DNA of 64,000 nucleotides, taken from NCBI RefSeq assembly GCF_021869535.1, contig NW_026262679.1:46856426-46920425 (forward strand). Reading direction: 5' to 3'. Positions 45,201-60,200 of the stretch are shown here, piece after piece (position 1 is the first letter of the stretch; each line of letters starts with the position of its first letter). Position numbers and translations under genes: made by a program. The stretch is from Mytilus californianus. Its lineage: Eukaryota; Mollusca; Bivalvia; Mytilida; Mytilidae. The notes below the pieces were generated by a model. The model was not told the DNA's origin, ran no database searches, and was given only the letters and a program-made list of their open reading frames with translations.

Positions 45201-48200
45201 GTAACAAATCATGAATGCATAGTTGTAATGCTGACAATGCCAGTCTGACAGCAACAGAGGAACTGTCATCTAACACACCAAGGATTGTTTCTAATAATGT
45301 GGAAATTGTAAGAGCTGAAAAATAAAAATAAAATTATTGATTAAAGGATCAGATACATGTATCTGTCAACAAATAATGTACAAAATTTACTTTTCTTTGA
45401 TTCCTAGAATACTTAAACCCATTGTCCCTCTTCAATATGATTAAAACAAGAGTGCACACGCTGAAATGTCTTGCCTGCTTTACTGACCATTAATTTTATG
45501 TTGAAAGTTTTAAATATAAAGGTTTTACTAAAAGCATTACAGAAACTTAACATCTTTAAAGAACCATGAAAATGAGGTCAAGGTCAGATAAATCATGTCA
45601 GACAGCCATATACACCTTACAATTTTTCTATTCACCAAATATAGTTGACCTATTGGTATGCTAATTGAAAAACAGACCAAAACACAAAAACTTAACATTG
45701 ACAAAGGGGGGCGATAGATACCAGAGGGACAGTCAAACTCATAGATTGAAAATAAACTGACAACGCCATGGCTAAAAAATAAAAAGACAAACAGACAAAT
45801 AATAGTACACAAGACACAACATAGAAAACTAAAGACTAAGCAACACGAACCCCACCAAAATGAACCATGAAAATAAGGTCAAGGTCAGATTATACCTGCC
45901 AGACAGACATGTGCACCTTACAATTATTCCATACACCAAATATAGCTGACTTATTGCTATTAGCTATATAGTATTTGAAAAACAGACCAAAACACAAAAA
46001 CTTAACAATGACCTTTGAACCATACAAATGAGGTCAAGGTCAGATGATAACTGCTAGGCAGACATGTACACCTTACAATCATTCCATACACCACATATAG
46101 TTGACCTATTGCTTATAGTACTTGAAAAACAGACAAAAACACAAAAACTTAATATTGAGCAATGTACCATGAAAATGAGGTCAAGGTCAGATGAAACCTG
46201 CCAGACTGACATGTACTCATTCCAATCATTCCATACACCAAATATAGTTGACCTACTGCTTATAGTATTTGAGAAACGGACCTAATCATGTAACTTTAAC
46301 CTTGATCACTGATCCATGAATTGAGGTTGAGGTCAGGTGAATTCTGTCTAACAGACATGTAGACGTTGCGAGGAACCCATATACCAAATATAGTTATCCT
46401 GTTACTCATAATAAGTGAGAAATTCACATGACAAAAAAAAATCATTTTGAACCATGAAAATAAGCTAAGGACAATGGATATATGATTGACGAAAACTTCG
46501 TTACATAAGGTATTTGCATACAATATATAAGCATCCAGGTCTTCTACCTTCTTAAATATAAAGCTTTATACAAACAATTTACACCGCTGCCACCAGATAG
46601 TAATACCTGTCTCGGATACTGTGACTTTCGACAATAAAAACCAATTAAAATTATTCTAAGAGGTCCTTGGTGAGACAGAGGCCTACGCAGTTTTACATTA
46701 CTGTAAATACAGAAATGATTGCATTCCTTTATTATATGAGATTGTTGAACAATCAACACGAGTTCAGGAAATGCTAAAAACAAAATTTACAATGCTATCA
46801 AAATATAAAATGCAAGTTTTAATTTTTTGCGATTCCTATCATGTTGAAATTTTAGCAATAATAAAACCATCGCAATAATTTCCAAGTATTCAGTATATAT
46901 TAGTAAAAACTCCTAAAGCCAATCACTATAGTAGGGATTTAACTTCAACCCTTGATCTCTTCAATTGCAAAAGTGACAAGGTGAAATTTGATTTGTATCT
47001 TCCAGCTCTTAATTCAACAAAAAATCTAGGTAAGCCATAAATCTTATCTATATCAAATACATAATAAATACTCAAGGGCATATGATACAGAAAAGATCTC
47101 TGTGTATTGGAAACAAAGTCAATATTACTATGCAATACCAAAATATGCAAAGAAAATTTTACCTTCTTTACTTACTTTTCGATACATTTCAGGTTCAAAT
47201 TTGCATGTTTCATGTAAAAACACAAAATTTCATGTTTCAATACTTATCTGAAAAAATAAAACAACTTACAAAACAGAAATAGAAAGAGATATTTTCACTC
47301 TATTTTTTGCAAAGTATTCCCTAATTTAAAGGCCTTTCAGAAAGTACCTAAATTGAAGGTTGAATATGAAAAAATCATGTAACCGATTTGATGACGTAAG
47401 TGATTTTTGTGTGAATTTCTTATGTTCATCATTAGAAATGTTGCAAAACAATGGGTTAAGTATGGATGCATTATAAATAACCCTTGCTACTTCATCATAT
47501 GCCTTTAAACTATGAAACTAACCTTTCACATCATAACCAAGAATGACAGTCCACTTGTTAAAGTTGCCTTTAGCTGCCTTCAAGGCTGAACGAACAAAGT
47601 TACCAATCAGCAATGTCACATTACCCTTCAACTGTGGGTCAAGGTGACTAGCATATATCATAACATCTTGTATTAACTGATAATGTTCTGAAATAAAATG
47701 TGAATCTTCATATCATCAAGTACAAATATTGTTACGGCCTGTCATTGTTAAAATCTCTTTTGTCTGGTTATTTTCATAGCTAATAGTTGATAAGTTTTAC
47801 TTCAACTTATCCAGAGAGGACAAGATACAAGAATGGAATTACTATTTTTTGAACCAGCCTCATTTTATGGTAATTTGAACATCAAATTATTAAAAATGTC
47901 ATTTTCAAGATATTTAATCAATGTCATTTCTTGAAAATAAGTACTTAAAAACTTGGTGCTTTTGCAGATGTTTAAATATTTTATTTTAAATATGATGTAT
48001 TCCTTATTTATACCCATAAATATCTTGCAAAAACCTAAGCAGTATATTATTAATTTGTCATCAAAACATTTTGATTAGACATCCTGTGACACATATTTGA
48101 AAGTGAATACTGATACTATTCCCCCCACCCCCCAAATTACAGTTTTTTTATTCTTCTCAAAAAGTGTCTTGAATGGAAACATCAATCTAATGGATTTTCT

Positions 48201-51200
48201 TTACTAAAGATTGGTCCAATTTAAAAAGTTTAATGTCAAAATGTGATCTCAGACCTACATAAAATTCAATAAATTTTATTGATTTTTACATAAGGTCACA
48301 AGGTTATTCTAGATGACACAATATCTGGACTGGCATATGGATTGACAAACAAACAATAATATATGAATTGTGTTCATTTGAAATCAATTTTGACTTGAAA
48401 TCTTGAAAATCTCGATACAATTAAATGTCAGTATTTCTTGATCAGGCTTGCCATTAAATAAATTTAATTTACACTAACCAGTATCTACATCTTTGAACAC
48501 ATTATGAAAGAATATTTCTGGCAAAATGTTAAGTATACAACTGATACATCCCAAAGCTAACGATTTGATACTGACACGAACTTTCCTGTCAGTTATTATC
48601 TCCCCTTTTTGTCCAGCTAGTAAAAATTTACGACAAATATATCTAGCGAAATAAACAATAGGTTTTTCATCATCAGTTAAAGCTCCAATATGATCTAAAA
48701 GAATTTCTGTGTCTTTTGAACTAATTTCAGGTTGTTCTGGTGAAATTTCTAATTCAATTTCAGGATTTCCGTTCATGTCCTGCGTAACATTTAACTGTGG
48801 CAGAGTTTGATGTGTTGGACTGAGACTCTGAACACTATCTAATGTCTCCTGACTACCAGTTCGCATCTGTGATAAATTGGACTTTTCTGATTTGTCATCA
48901 TTCAAATCACCGATCGTAAGACCAGAATATTCTGTGTCAGATGTCGTAAACACAACCTGATTGCTGTCACTATCTATTTTTACATTCTCTGACTTCTGCG
49001 TCTTTCCATCATCTTCATCCAATATCTTATCAGGTAAAACGTTTTCAAGATCTGACATGAGGTGTGATTGGTCAGCAAGTTCGTCTGCTAGGGATTCAGA
49101 AATATCTGTATCATCATCTACAGTAATGTCATCTTCTAATTTAGACATACTTGGTACAGCATTTATCCCTATTAAAATAGCATAAATCAATTTGTTAGAT
49201 TTTAAGTTATAATTTCAATGATTTACTGTTTGGTTAAATAACCTTATTGACAGCAGTCTTGCACTGTTGTTCTTCCTTTACAATTTGTGCTTTTTAGACT
49301 GAAGGATGTTCGCAAAATCTATGAAAAAATAGCAAGGATTTTATAATATTTTCAAAAATGGCTTTTTAAACTTATTTTAATAAAATGATAAATATAGAAT
49401 AAAGGACTTTTTGTTGGTAATTATGAAAAAAAGAAAATCACTGCAATAATAGAGAAAATAGCAAACGAACTACTTTATCGTGTCGAATGATGGTGAATCA
49501 CACTTGACGTCACAGACTACATTATGTCATTTGAAATTTTGTCACAGTGCAGAAAACATTGCGTTCTCTTGCACAAAGTATTGAAAATGAATTACGGTAG
49601 ATTTTCTTACATTTTCTGTTAAAATTTTTGCGAAAAAAATCACACACGATTTTGTAAATGAAAGGGAAAGTAGATCCTTACCAGTGCATTCGCGCATGTC
49701 AATTGCAAACTGACCCAATAATTTGTTTTATCACGACCAGTCCACTGATACTAACATTATCAGTGAGTACACATCAAAGGAAAAATGTACAAATTACCGA
49801 TAAAAAGAGGGGTTAGTGGGCAAAGTTTTTAATGGCACTACATGGATAAAAATAGAGGATTCCAAATATCTGACAAAGATTCACTAATTGGTGTTTCAAA
49901 ACCTTACTTTAAAGAAGTACAACATTTCGACACAAGGCGTAAGAAGGTATGATATTATTTGTATAGATGAAGTCTCAGTATCACTATTTATAAATGAAGT
50001 ATTATATGGTATTGTTTTATTGTAGATCTGTTTCTGTAACATGTCATTTAAAAAGGGGGAAGTGCTATCTAAGGATTGATTTTTTGTGTCTTTTTAACCC
50101 CATGATAATTCTAGTACCACATTCATCACTTCTTTTTGTTCTTCATGGACATGTAAAAGAAGACTTAACATGGCTGTAAAATGCAAGCTTTTTTGTTCAT
50201 CTATAAATACCTTCCAGCAGATTATAAATGAAGAACAGCAACAATGTTGATACCTCCATATATATATTCTATTTGCTATAATCTAGTATTTCATAGAAAT
50301 TTTATCTCATGTACAGCCATTTACAGCCAACAAATTACTTTTAATTTAGCCAACTATAAATAACTTTTATTTTAGCCAACTATAAATAACTTTTGTTTTA
50401 GCCAACTATAAATAACTTTTATTTTAGCCAACTATAAATAATTTTTATTTTAGCGAACTATAAATAACTTTTTTTATTTCAACCAGCTATAAATAATGTT
50501 TACTTTAGCCAACTATAAATAACTTTTACTTCAGCCAACTATTTACCCAACTAAAAACTTTTGTTTTTCAATCTCTGTTCTAGGTCAACAATCAGGTAAT
50601 AAAAATGCTCAACATGACTATTGAATGAAACAATGGCATAAGTTACCCAAGTCTGTTGTTTGTGATAACACATCCACCTTGTACACTGTTGTCTTTTTAA
50701 TACTCCCTTTCGTGTTGAGTATGGAGAGTAACACTGGTGTGGGATGTTTGAATAACTGTTGACACACTTCTAAAGCAGCATTCACAACATTGTGATCTTT
50801 ATGGTTCATCATGAACACTAATATTTGTAATACCTACATGTATAAGATAAAAACAAAATAATAGCATGAGTTAAAACCCCGGCAAGGGAAGAACATATGA
50901 ATATAATATGTGTTTTCAGGCATGTATCACCTTCACTGGTGATCCAATGAATGGATCTGTCGTAGAGTTGTCACTTGTTTAGACGTACTTATAAAAACAA
51001 AATAATATATACTATAGTGGCTTATTAAAATGACTTCCATTTGGATTATTTAAATACTAGAGATGCTGATTAGGTCAAAAGTACATGAGTACTCACAGAG
51101 TCAATCGAGCCATTGTCAAGAACTCACTCGGAAACAGCTGATTCATGTAAACATACTTTTAAAAAATTTATTTTTTCTAGTTTATATTGAAAAGCTTTTT

Positions 51201-54200
51201 TTCAATCAGAACCTGCAAATTGCATTTACTAAGTTTGATTTAAAAAGACGGTCACAGATTTTGTTCTGATTCTTACCAGTTAAATAATTGTCCTCTAACC
51301 ACAGTTAAATAATTGTCGTCTAACTCCAAATTTTATAAATCCGAAATAAAAGTATAAGTATTTGACAATAATTCTTGTTTAATGTGCATATCTACAAATC
51401 CTTTAATGAGATTGTTTCCTAAGAATTTCTTTCATTGGTTTACACTTTGATAGACAATATTGCCAGAACTACTTTTGTAACCTATGTAAACATTATGTCG
51501 ATTTCAATGGGTTATATATTCATATGTGATTCATATGAAGAAATGCTGGGGTTCCACGAAACTAAAACTTAAAGAAATAAACTGTTAACACAGAGATATG
51601 TCTCGCCTATTTGTTATTTTGATAATGCAAATGTTGAAATTAAAATAGCAATACTTTAACATGTAAGTTATGCAAATATTCAAAGTCAATGAACCATGAC
51701 TGAAGGTACAGGGCTAAACAATCTCCATGGAAATGAGATGTGCCAATGCTAATACAACTGCAAACCAAATACCATTGACTTTTCATAAGTCGTTCCCTTA
51801 AAACAAACCTAAACACAAACATTAACTTGTAAACTATGTAAAAGTTTCAAAGTCAATGAACCATAATTAGGGGGTGGGGTTATATAATCTCCATGGAGAT
51901 GAAACTTGCAAATGCCAATACATTTGCATACTAAATATCATTGACTTAACATTAGTGGTTCATCTTGAACTGACCTAATCACAAACCAATACATGTAAAC
52001 TAAGCAAAAGTTTCAAAGTCAATAGACCATGACTGAGGGGTAAGGACCAAATATTCTCCATGGAAATGAGATGTGCTAATGCTTATACAATGCATACCAA
52101 TTATCATTGACCTACCACTAACAGTTACCCTTAAACTGACCTAATTACAAACTAATACATGAAAACTAAGCAAAAGTTTCAAAGTCAATAGACCATGAAT
52201 GAGGGGGCAGGGCCAAATAATCTCCATGGAAATGAGATATGCCAATGCTTATACAACTGCATACCAAATATCATTGACCTACCACTAGTGGCTCCCTATA
52301 AACTGACCTAATCATAAACTAATACATGTAAACTAAGCAAAGTTTCAAAGTCAATAGACCTTGACTGAGGGGCAGGGCTAAATAATCTCCATGGTAATGA
52401 GATGTGCCATTGTTAATACAACTGCATACCAAATATCATTGACCTACCATTAGTGGTCCCCCATAAACTGACCTAATCACAAACTACCGTTAAATTCGTT
52501 AAATAAGCCGCAGGTTTTTTTCTCTGTCATTGTCCCTGCGTGTTATACTCAGGTGCGCTTTATGTATGTATTTTTTTCAGTTTCAGGGCAAGCGTGAAAA
52601 AAAATATATATCTGTATTTTTTTTTATGGAGATCGTCAGATTGTCAAGTGCTTGCAGTGACTTGATAAATTGTTCATGTGGCATATTTTGTTATGAATAA
52701 AAATATATATACTTTATCATTTGTTCTTTATTTCATTGTTGGCTTACGGAGTTGATAACCATGTGTTTATTACATAAACAAAGAAAGATAACCGTGTTTG
52801 AAAGAGGTACCATACAGGATATTAATTGTGTATTTACAATAAATATGTAATTGTTTGTTGTTGTAATGTGTTTTTAAATAAAATCTTCTTTAGAAATAAC
52901 AAAGGAAGTGATTGTGTTTCTTTCCAATATTTCAAGTCTCTTTTAATGACGATGGTGATAACCATGTGCTGAAATGAACCCTTTAAAGTGTTTCATAAAC
53001 AAAGAAAGATAAGCGTGTTTGAAAAGAGGTACCATACAGGATATACTATTGAGGAGTAACTGCTTGTTGTTTTATTGTTTCAAAATGAAATATCTTTATG
53101 AAATATTGTAGCCACATATTGGTGTAAGAAATAAAAAAAATGAATATTAATTTTCATAATTCAATATGCTAAGACATTTATATATCGCCGTCTTATTTGA
53201 ATTCCCCTTTCCGTGGCCCATCTCACTTTCAGTTAAAAATAGACAATGACTTGCAGAAACTGAATGGTTTTGTTGCAGTTTTCAACCAAGTTTAAATTGA
53301 AAAATGTTTGTTACTTATAAAACTTAAACTTTTATTTTATAAACAACAATAAAATTCTTTAGATTTAATTTAATAATTTTTTTCCTGACTTATGGGTGAA
53401 CAGTTTTCACACGTGGGTACAGGTAATTAAGTAGGTCATAATCAAGGTAAACAATGGCAGTTTTATGGCTTGGGTAACTTTTAAATGAATACCTTTTCAA
53501 GATTAATTAAAATCCTTGATTCCAATTCAAACAATAAATAAGCAATCAACACCGAACTAATTTTAATCAAAACAACAAGGTTCAATGGACACCCAAGCTG
53601 TCAACACATGGCCATTGTTGACAAAAAACAACTAATGAATCTGGCATGATTAAAACAATAAGAAAATTATAATAATTTTATTAACATTTATTTATTTTAA
53701 TATGAAACAAATAAATATATACAAAATGTCTTTCAACTTTCTCAACAATCTGAAAATAAAAATGAAACATGTTACGGAGTGAGTTACAAGAAGGAGTGAA
53801 CTTTCATTACGCTAAGGTCAGTAGAATGCATGTACGTTTTCTTCAGGGTGCGCTTTATATGCAGGTGCGTTTTATGTAAGGAAAAAAACAATCCTCACCC
53901 CCAAAAACGGCCGTGCGCCTTATTTAGGGGTGCGCTTTTTAATCCGCAAAATACGGTAATACATGTAAACTAAGCAAATGACGCCGGAAACAGCATACCT
54001 ATGTCTCGCTTTTTGACTCCGTCAAGGCTAGACAAAAACAACAAATGTTTGGGTTTAGAATTACAAGGATAAAACACATTTTTCCTAGAGATAAATGATG
54101 TGTAAACTGAGATAATGCACTCACAATCTTTCCATAAAAGTTTGATTAGAAAATTGCATTTAATTCGATAGTATGTTACCTTTATCAGCTGTTCTTTATT

Positions 54201-57200
54201 TCCTGTATCCTCTTTATCTTTAGTTGTATTTCCAAAACTTCCCTTCATTCCATGATCTTGATTGGCAGGGTCAGACAAATGGGGGATCAAAGTTCTAAGA
54301 CACAGCAGAATACCAAGCAATAGGTATTGTGGCTGGTCACCATCAACTGGTATTACATAATCTGTAATATCAAAAATGACATAAATTAACTAGATTATGT
54401 CAGATAGGTTATTTGGGAACTGATACATAATGAATTTACCAAGCACAACACCAGTGAACACAGAAAAGGGCAATGTCAGATAGGTAAGTGAGGACAGACA
54501 GTTGAGGAATTTCACATAAAAGAGAAAAAGATAGACAATAATTGTTTGAACGTTGCTAGGTAAATTCAGAATAAAACCCTATTACAAGAAAACCTGTGTT
54601 ATGTTGAGAATGTTTAACTTTATTTTACTTTATATGCCATTTCAATATTAAATGTAAGACACCAAAATGAAAAAGACAAAATATAATTTCAAATTATAAA
54701 TGAGCTGGCACTACCAATTATTAAACTGACTTACCTACAAGTATTCCCAGTAAGTATTTAAAGAATGACCCTGGACTCCTACTGTAACGACAGATCAATA
54801 CTAAACTAGAGGCAGCATTCCTTCTACATGATGCCAGGTTTGATCGCAGATTTGGTAAAAATGCTTTCAGGAGGGCCTACAATATAATATATACATCTAA
54901 AAAAGTAATGGATTTAACTTTTTGACCCTATTTTTTGCACATATTGTAACAGTCATCAACACTACCCTTGTATAACATATATATTCATGCATTCACTGTA
55001 TAAAAAGACTTACAAGAATGTCAGTGTTGTCCAAACATTATGGTAATGTGATGTTATATTGCTTGAATGTCATGCTATCTCATATGATTTTCTTTTAGGT
55101 TTTGTTATGGATGTGATGCTATAATTTCTTGAAAATAAGAGTCTATTCCAAAATTCCCAGTTTACTAGAATGTTATATGAGATCCATGGTATGTTTGGTT
55201 TTGGGATACTTTTTTTAGTTATCTCCCTTTGAAGGACTTTAATCTAGTGTTTCAATCTACAGGTAATTTTTCTTAGACTTGGTACATTATATAACATACA
55301 AGCAAAATTGGTCCCCTTGTCCAGTTCCATTACACAAAAAATCTGATAATTGTCAAAATGTAACATTCAAACTTCAAACTGAAACTATAACAAATCATGT
55401 TTACCAGGTACATGGACATTTAACATGTACTTGTGAGTGAAAAAATATGGAAATTTAACATGTACTTGTGATTTAAAAGAATTATCCAATATGGACATTT
55501 AATACATACTTGAAAGAATATGGACATTTAACGTGTACTTGTAAGTGAAAGAATATGGACATTTAATGTGTACTTGTAATTGAAAGAATATGGACATTTA
55601 ACATGTATTTGTGAGTAAAAGAATGAACCTTACTTTAACCTCTGATTCTGTTGCAAAGCTCATTAATGGAGGACAGATTTTCTGCATGGCTATTGACAAT
55701 GTTTCTTGGATAGCTTCATCTTCTCTCTTGCATATCCTTGCCAAACATGGTAATAAGTTCACTATATATGGTCTGGAAATATAGAAATAAGTTAAAAGAT
55801 ACAAGTGTGTATGATGGGGTAAAATTCATAATCAAAGAACAGAAAACATCATGGCTGAGAGAAAATAGATAAAATTTTGTATGATAATTTGTAATTACTA
55901 CCTATTTCTATGGTACCCTCTAAATAAAGAAATGTTCCAAGTCCAAAGACCATGATTTTGTCAAAAGTATATTAACCAAAAAATCAATTAAAAAATCTTT
56001 TACGAAATCTTCCAAGCTCTCCCCCTCCCCTGAAATGAACTGCTTAGCTGAGCGCAGCTGGATACGCCCACAGAGGTCCAACCCTGAACAGTTGGGGCAA
56101 AAATGGACACAATATTCAAGCTTGATACAGGTCTGAATTTGGATTGTAATTAAATATTTGACATATTATAGGTTTCTGAATAAATGTAGTCAAAGAACTT
56201 GAAATTGGTTATATGAATTGAATTTATCTTCAATTAAAGATTTCTTGCTGTTGTGCAATACACTGTGCTGTTGCGCAATACTTAGTAAATCTATTGTCAG
56301 ACTATAAACAAATATAGTTCAATGTCTTCTCAATGTCATATTTGAAATTTAGGGAGATTACATCAATAGCTATAAATAATTCACCAAAGTTTCATGAGAA
56401 CTGCTGAAAGCATTTTTGATTTATTGTCCAAAAACTGGAAAATCCCCCCTTTTTTAATGAATAAAACCCCATAACTCAGAAATGTAAAATCTAAAATTTA
56501 TAAAATTCTAAAGGGAGCTTACATCAACAGATATAAACAATTCACCAAAGATTCATGAGAACTGCTGAAAGCATTTTTTAGTTATTGTCAGAAAACTGGA
56601 AAATCACCCTTTTTTATGAATAAAACCCTGTAACTCGAAAACGTAAAATCTTAAATTTATAAAAATCAAAAGGGAGCTCACGTCAATAGATATAAACAAT
56701 TCACCAAAGTTTCCTGCATATTGGTGAAAGCATTCTTGAGTTATTGTCGGAAAACTGGAAAATCCCCCCTATTTTAATGAATAAAACCCCAAAACTCAGT
56801 AACGGTAAATCTGAAATTTATAAAAAACTAAATGGAGCTCACGTCAATAGATATAAACAATTCACCAAATTTTCATGCATATTGGTTAAAGCTTTTTTGA
56901 GTTAATGTCCGACATGTTGACGACGGACGGACAGACGGTCAACGGTATACCATAATACGTCCCATAAAAGGGCGTATCAAAATATATTTGCATTCCCAAA
57001 GCAGTTATCACAATATGAACAACCATTGAAATGATTTATTGCTTTCTGTTACTTAATTTCACCAAAACAAGTTAGTATTCAAGGAAAGGGATATTTGGAA
57101 AAGTTTAGGTTTAGTGTATGTATTAGTTGATGTTCTTGTAAAAATATTGTGACTCATACCAGATATTTTACAATACTAATTTAATGAAAACCGGATAATC

Positions 57201-60200
57201 AGTATATTCCATAATATTTTACAAATTTTACAAAAGACATTATCTATAAAACATATTTTGTGATACCTGCTCTTCTGTGGTCTTATCAGATGTGCCATGT
57301 CAGCAAATCTCCATACAGCTGCTCTTAAACTTCTAGATGCACCATTCTTCTTTATTTCTTTATATAACTCTACCTGTAATCTTCCTAAATTTGTCTCTAA
57401 CAGGACCTAAGAATGATATGAATAAAAACTACATGTCAGACTAATCTGTATTACACATTTTTTGCATTCAAAAATAAATAAATGTTTATTCATAAGAGGG
57501 ATGTCTAATGCAAAGTTGGTGTTGTAGTGTTTATGTTTGCCAATCTTGCATTCAGCCTCACTATTGCAAAGCAGTAGAATTTACTAAAAATATGTAGCTG
57601 AGCTTGAAAATCTTCCAAACAAACTATTGCCTCTTACACAGTAGGACCAATGTGGCTAAATATGGAATCCACCTAGAGGTGGAAAGTTGAAAAATGGGCA
57701 CATTGTAGCCAAAGGCAAAAAACAGTCTTTGGAGTAGATTAGGTCACTAAAAGTATGATATGAATGGCCTAGGGAACTAAACAGTCCTCGATACCCACAA
57801 ACCAAGTCCCTAGCTATGAATTAAATTGCTCCAGTATTTTGTGGATATTTTTGAACAAAAAGGTGAAGAAATCAAATTGCTGTCACAAACTCAGGAAAAT
57901 GAAACTAGTTAGTTAAATGCAAGCAAAAGGAGGAAAATACCACTGCAGCAAAAACAACCTGCAGGAATCAGTTTTTTTACATGGCTTATCACCAGGCAGA
58001 GTAAAATGCCTAGATTACAGAAATGCAAGATACATTGGGAAGACAGCAGAATACTATCCCTTAGCTCTTAGAGTTTATTGTCACCAATGGAAGAAAGTCT
58101 AAGGAACATTTTAATACTGACATCCTTACATACACCAAAACACAACTTGAGTATAGAAAGTTGGAATGTAAGAACAATTAGCTTCACAGAAAAAAACCCA
58201 GATAGATTCTTTCTCTTCATACATCTTTATAAATTTGTTTCTTAAATTAGACCTAGAAATGATTCCATGACAACCCTTACCTTTATCGATCTGTTAATGC
58301 ATTCATCTCCTACCATTCGTACATCTGACTCAGCGTCATCACATAAACCTAGAAATGTTTCCATGGCAATTCCAAGGAATTTTGGAAAATCTGTGATTGC
58401 TCTGGTAATAAAAATTAATTCTTAAATGTAACAAATATTTTGGAAATTATTTCATTTTTACTTTTTTTACTGAAGCAAAACCTTTTCTCCAATCTCTCCT
58501 GTTTTTCTGCAGTTATTAGAAACAAAATAGCTCAAAAGTAGTAGAATTAAATGAATAAATATGATTTGTACATATAATTGATCAAATAATTGATAAATTT
58601 GTAGAAAAAAACCATAAATTGACTTCAATCAAAGTCCATTTTAAATGTTCAATTTGATTGCAGTGTAATTTCAAAATTATAGTTGTCCCTTTATCCAACA
58701 GGAGAAGCTATAAAAGCCTATACTATAAATAATTCTGGCCATTCATTTTAACAAAATATATAAAACATGAGCTTTTGCTGTTTTAAAATATTACAATTGC
58801 AACAGTTCTTGTCATACTATTTAAGACATGCTTGATTCTCATTGCAGTAAACATATTTGAATGCCTGCATAGAAATTTAGCATTTTTGTGAAACAAAGCA
58901 TGTTTGCTATTTAGTTTTAGAATGTTATTTCATTTATCATGTTTATCAATGTTTTCTATTAATATTTTAATGGCTCTTTTTTCAATGAATTTGTGGGTTT
59001 CCATGAACGTTACTATCATTTATATACAATTACATTTCAATTCACTGTTTCAGAATCTAATGCATTCTGGGTAATATTTTCAAAAGTGTACACCAAAACA
59101 TTGATTGGTTTAGTAAGGACTAAACAATGGAAATTCAACCAATGATGTTACGTTATTTTCATTTTGGTGTACGAACAATGAGATTACCCATAGTCCTTTA
59201 GATTCTAAAGAGGCAAATTACTACAGTACCTCATGTTCGTTGCACAAATGCAATCTGCTACTATGTTGCAGTTTAATATTTTATCTTTCTTTGTAACCAC
59301 GACATCTTTCTTCCTAAAAATAGAAAAATATGATACTAGTACCTGGGGTATAAATAGTAAAGTAGAAGGACATATCTTTACTACCAAGAAAATAAAATCA
59401 TTCCACACATAATGCAAATAAAATGCTTCGCTGGGCGCAGCTTGATACGACCGCAGAGGTCGAACCCTGAACAGTTGGGGCAAGTATGGACACAACATTC
59501 AAGCTTGATACAGCTCTGAATTTGGATTGTGATTAAATATTTGACACAGCATAGGTTTCTGACACAGAAAGAATGTGGTCTAAGAACTTGAATTTTTTTT
59601 AATTTACCTATTATGGTCCAATGTCTAAAATCAAAATACATGGTTAGATTCAGCATATCAAAGAACCCCATATATTCAATTTTTGTTGAAATCAAACAAA
59701 GTTTAATTTTGGACCCCAACTTGGACAAACTTGAAAACTGGGCCCATAATCAAAAATCTAAACACATGTTTAGATTCAGCATATCAAAGAACCCCAAGAA
59801 TTCAATTTTTGTTAAAATCAAACTAAAGTTTAATTTTGGACCCTTTGGACCTTAATGTAGACCAATTTAAAAAACAGGACCCAAAATTAAAAATCTAAAT
59901 ACACGGTTAGATTTGGCATATCAAAGAACCCCAATAATTCAATTTTTGATGAAATCAAACGAAGTTTAATTTTGGACCCTTTTGACCTCAATATGAACCA
60001 ATTTGATAGCGGGGTCCACAAATAAAAAATCTAAATACATGGTTAGATTCAGCATATCAAAGAACCCCATATATTCAATTTTTGTTGAAATCAAACAAAG
60101 TTTAATTTTGGACCCCAATTTGGACCAACTTGAAAACTGGACCAAAAATCAAAAATCTAAATACATGTTTAGATTCAGCATATCAAAGAACCCCATATAT

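Noticed and set aside
48961..49185. Plus-strand 74-residue open frame
   Set aside because: Antisense shadow of HTT exon 9.
53970..54320. A single 116-residue protein gene on the minus strand
   Set aside because: Its first part is HTT exon 7; the rest reads through the donor into intron and the family G 3' end.
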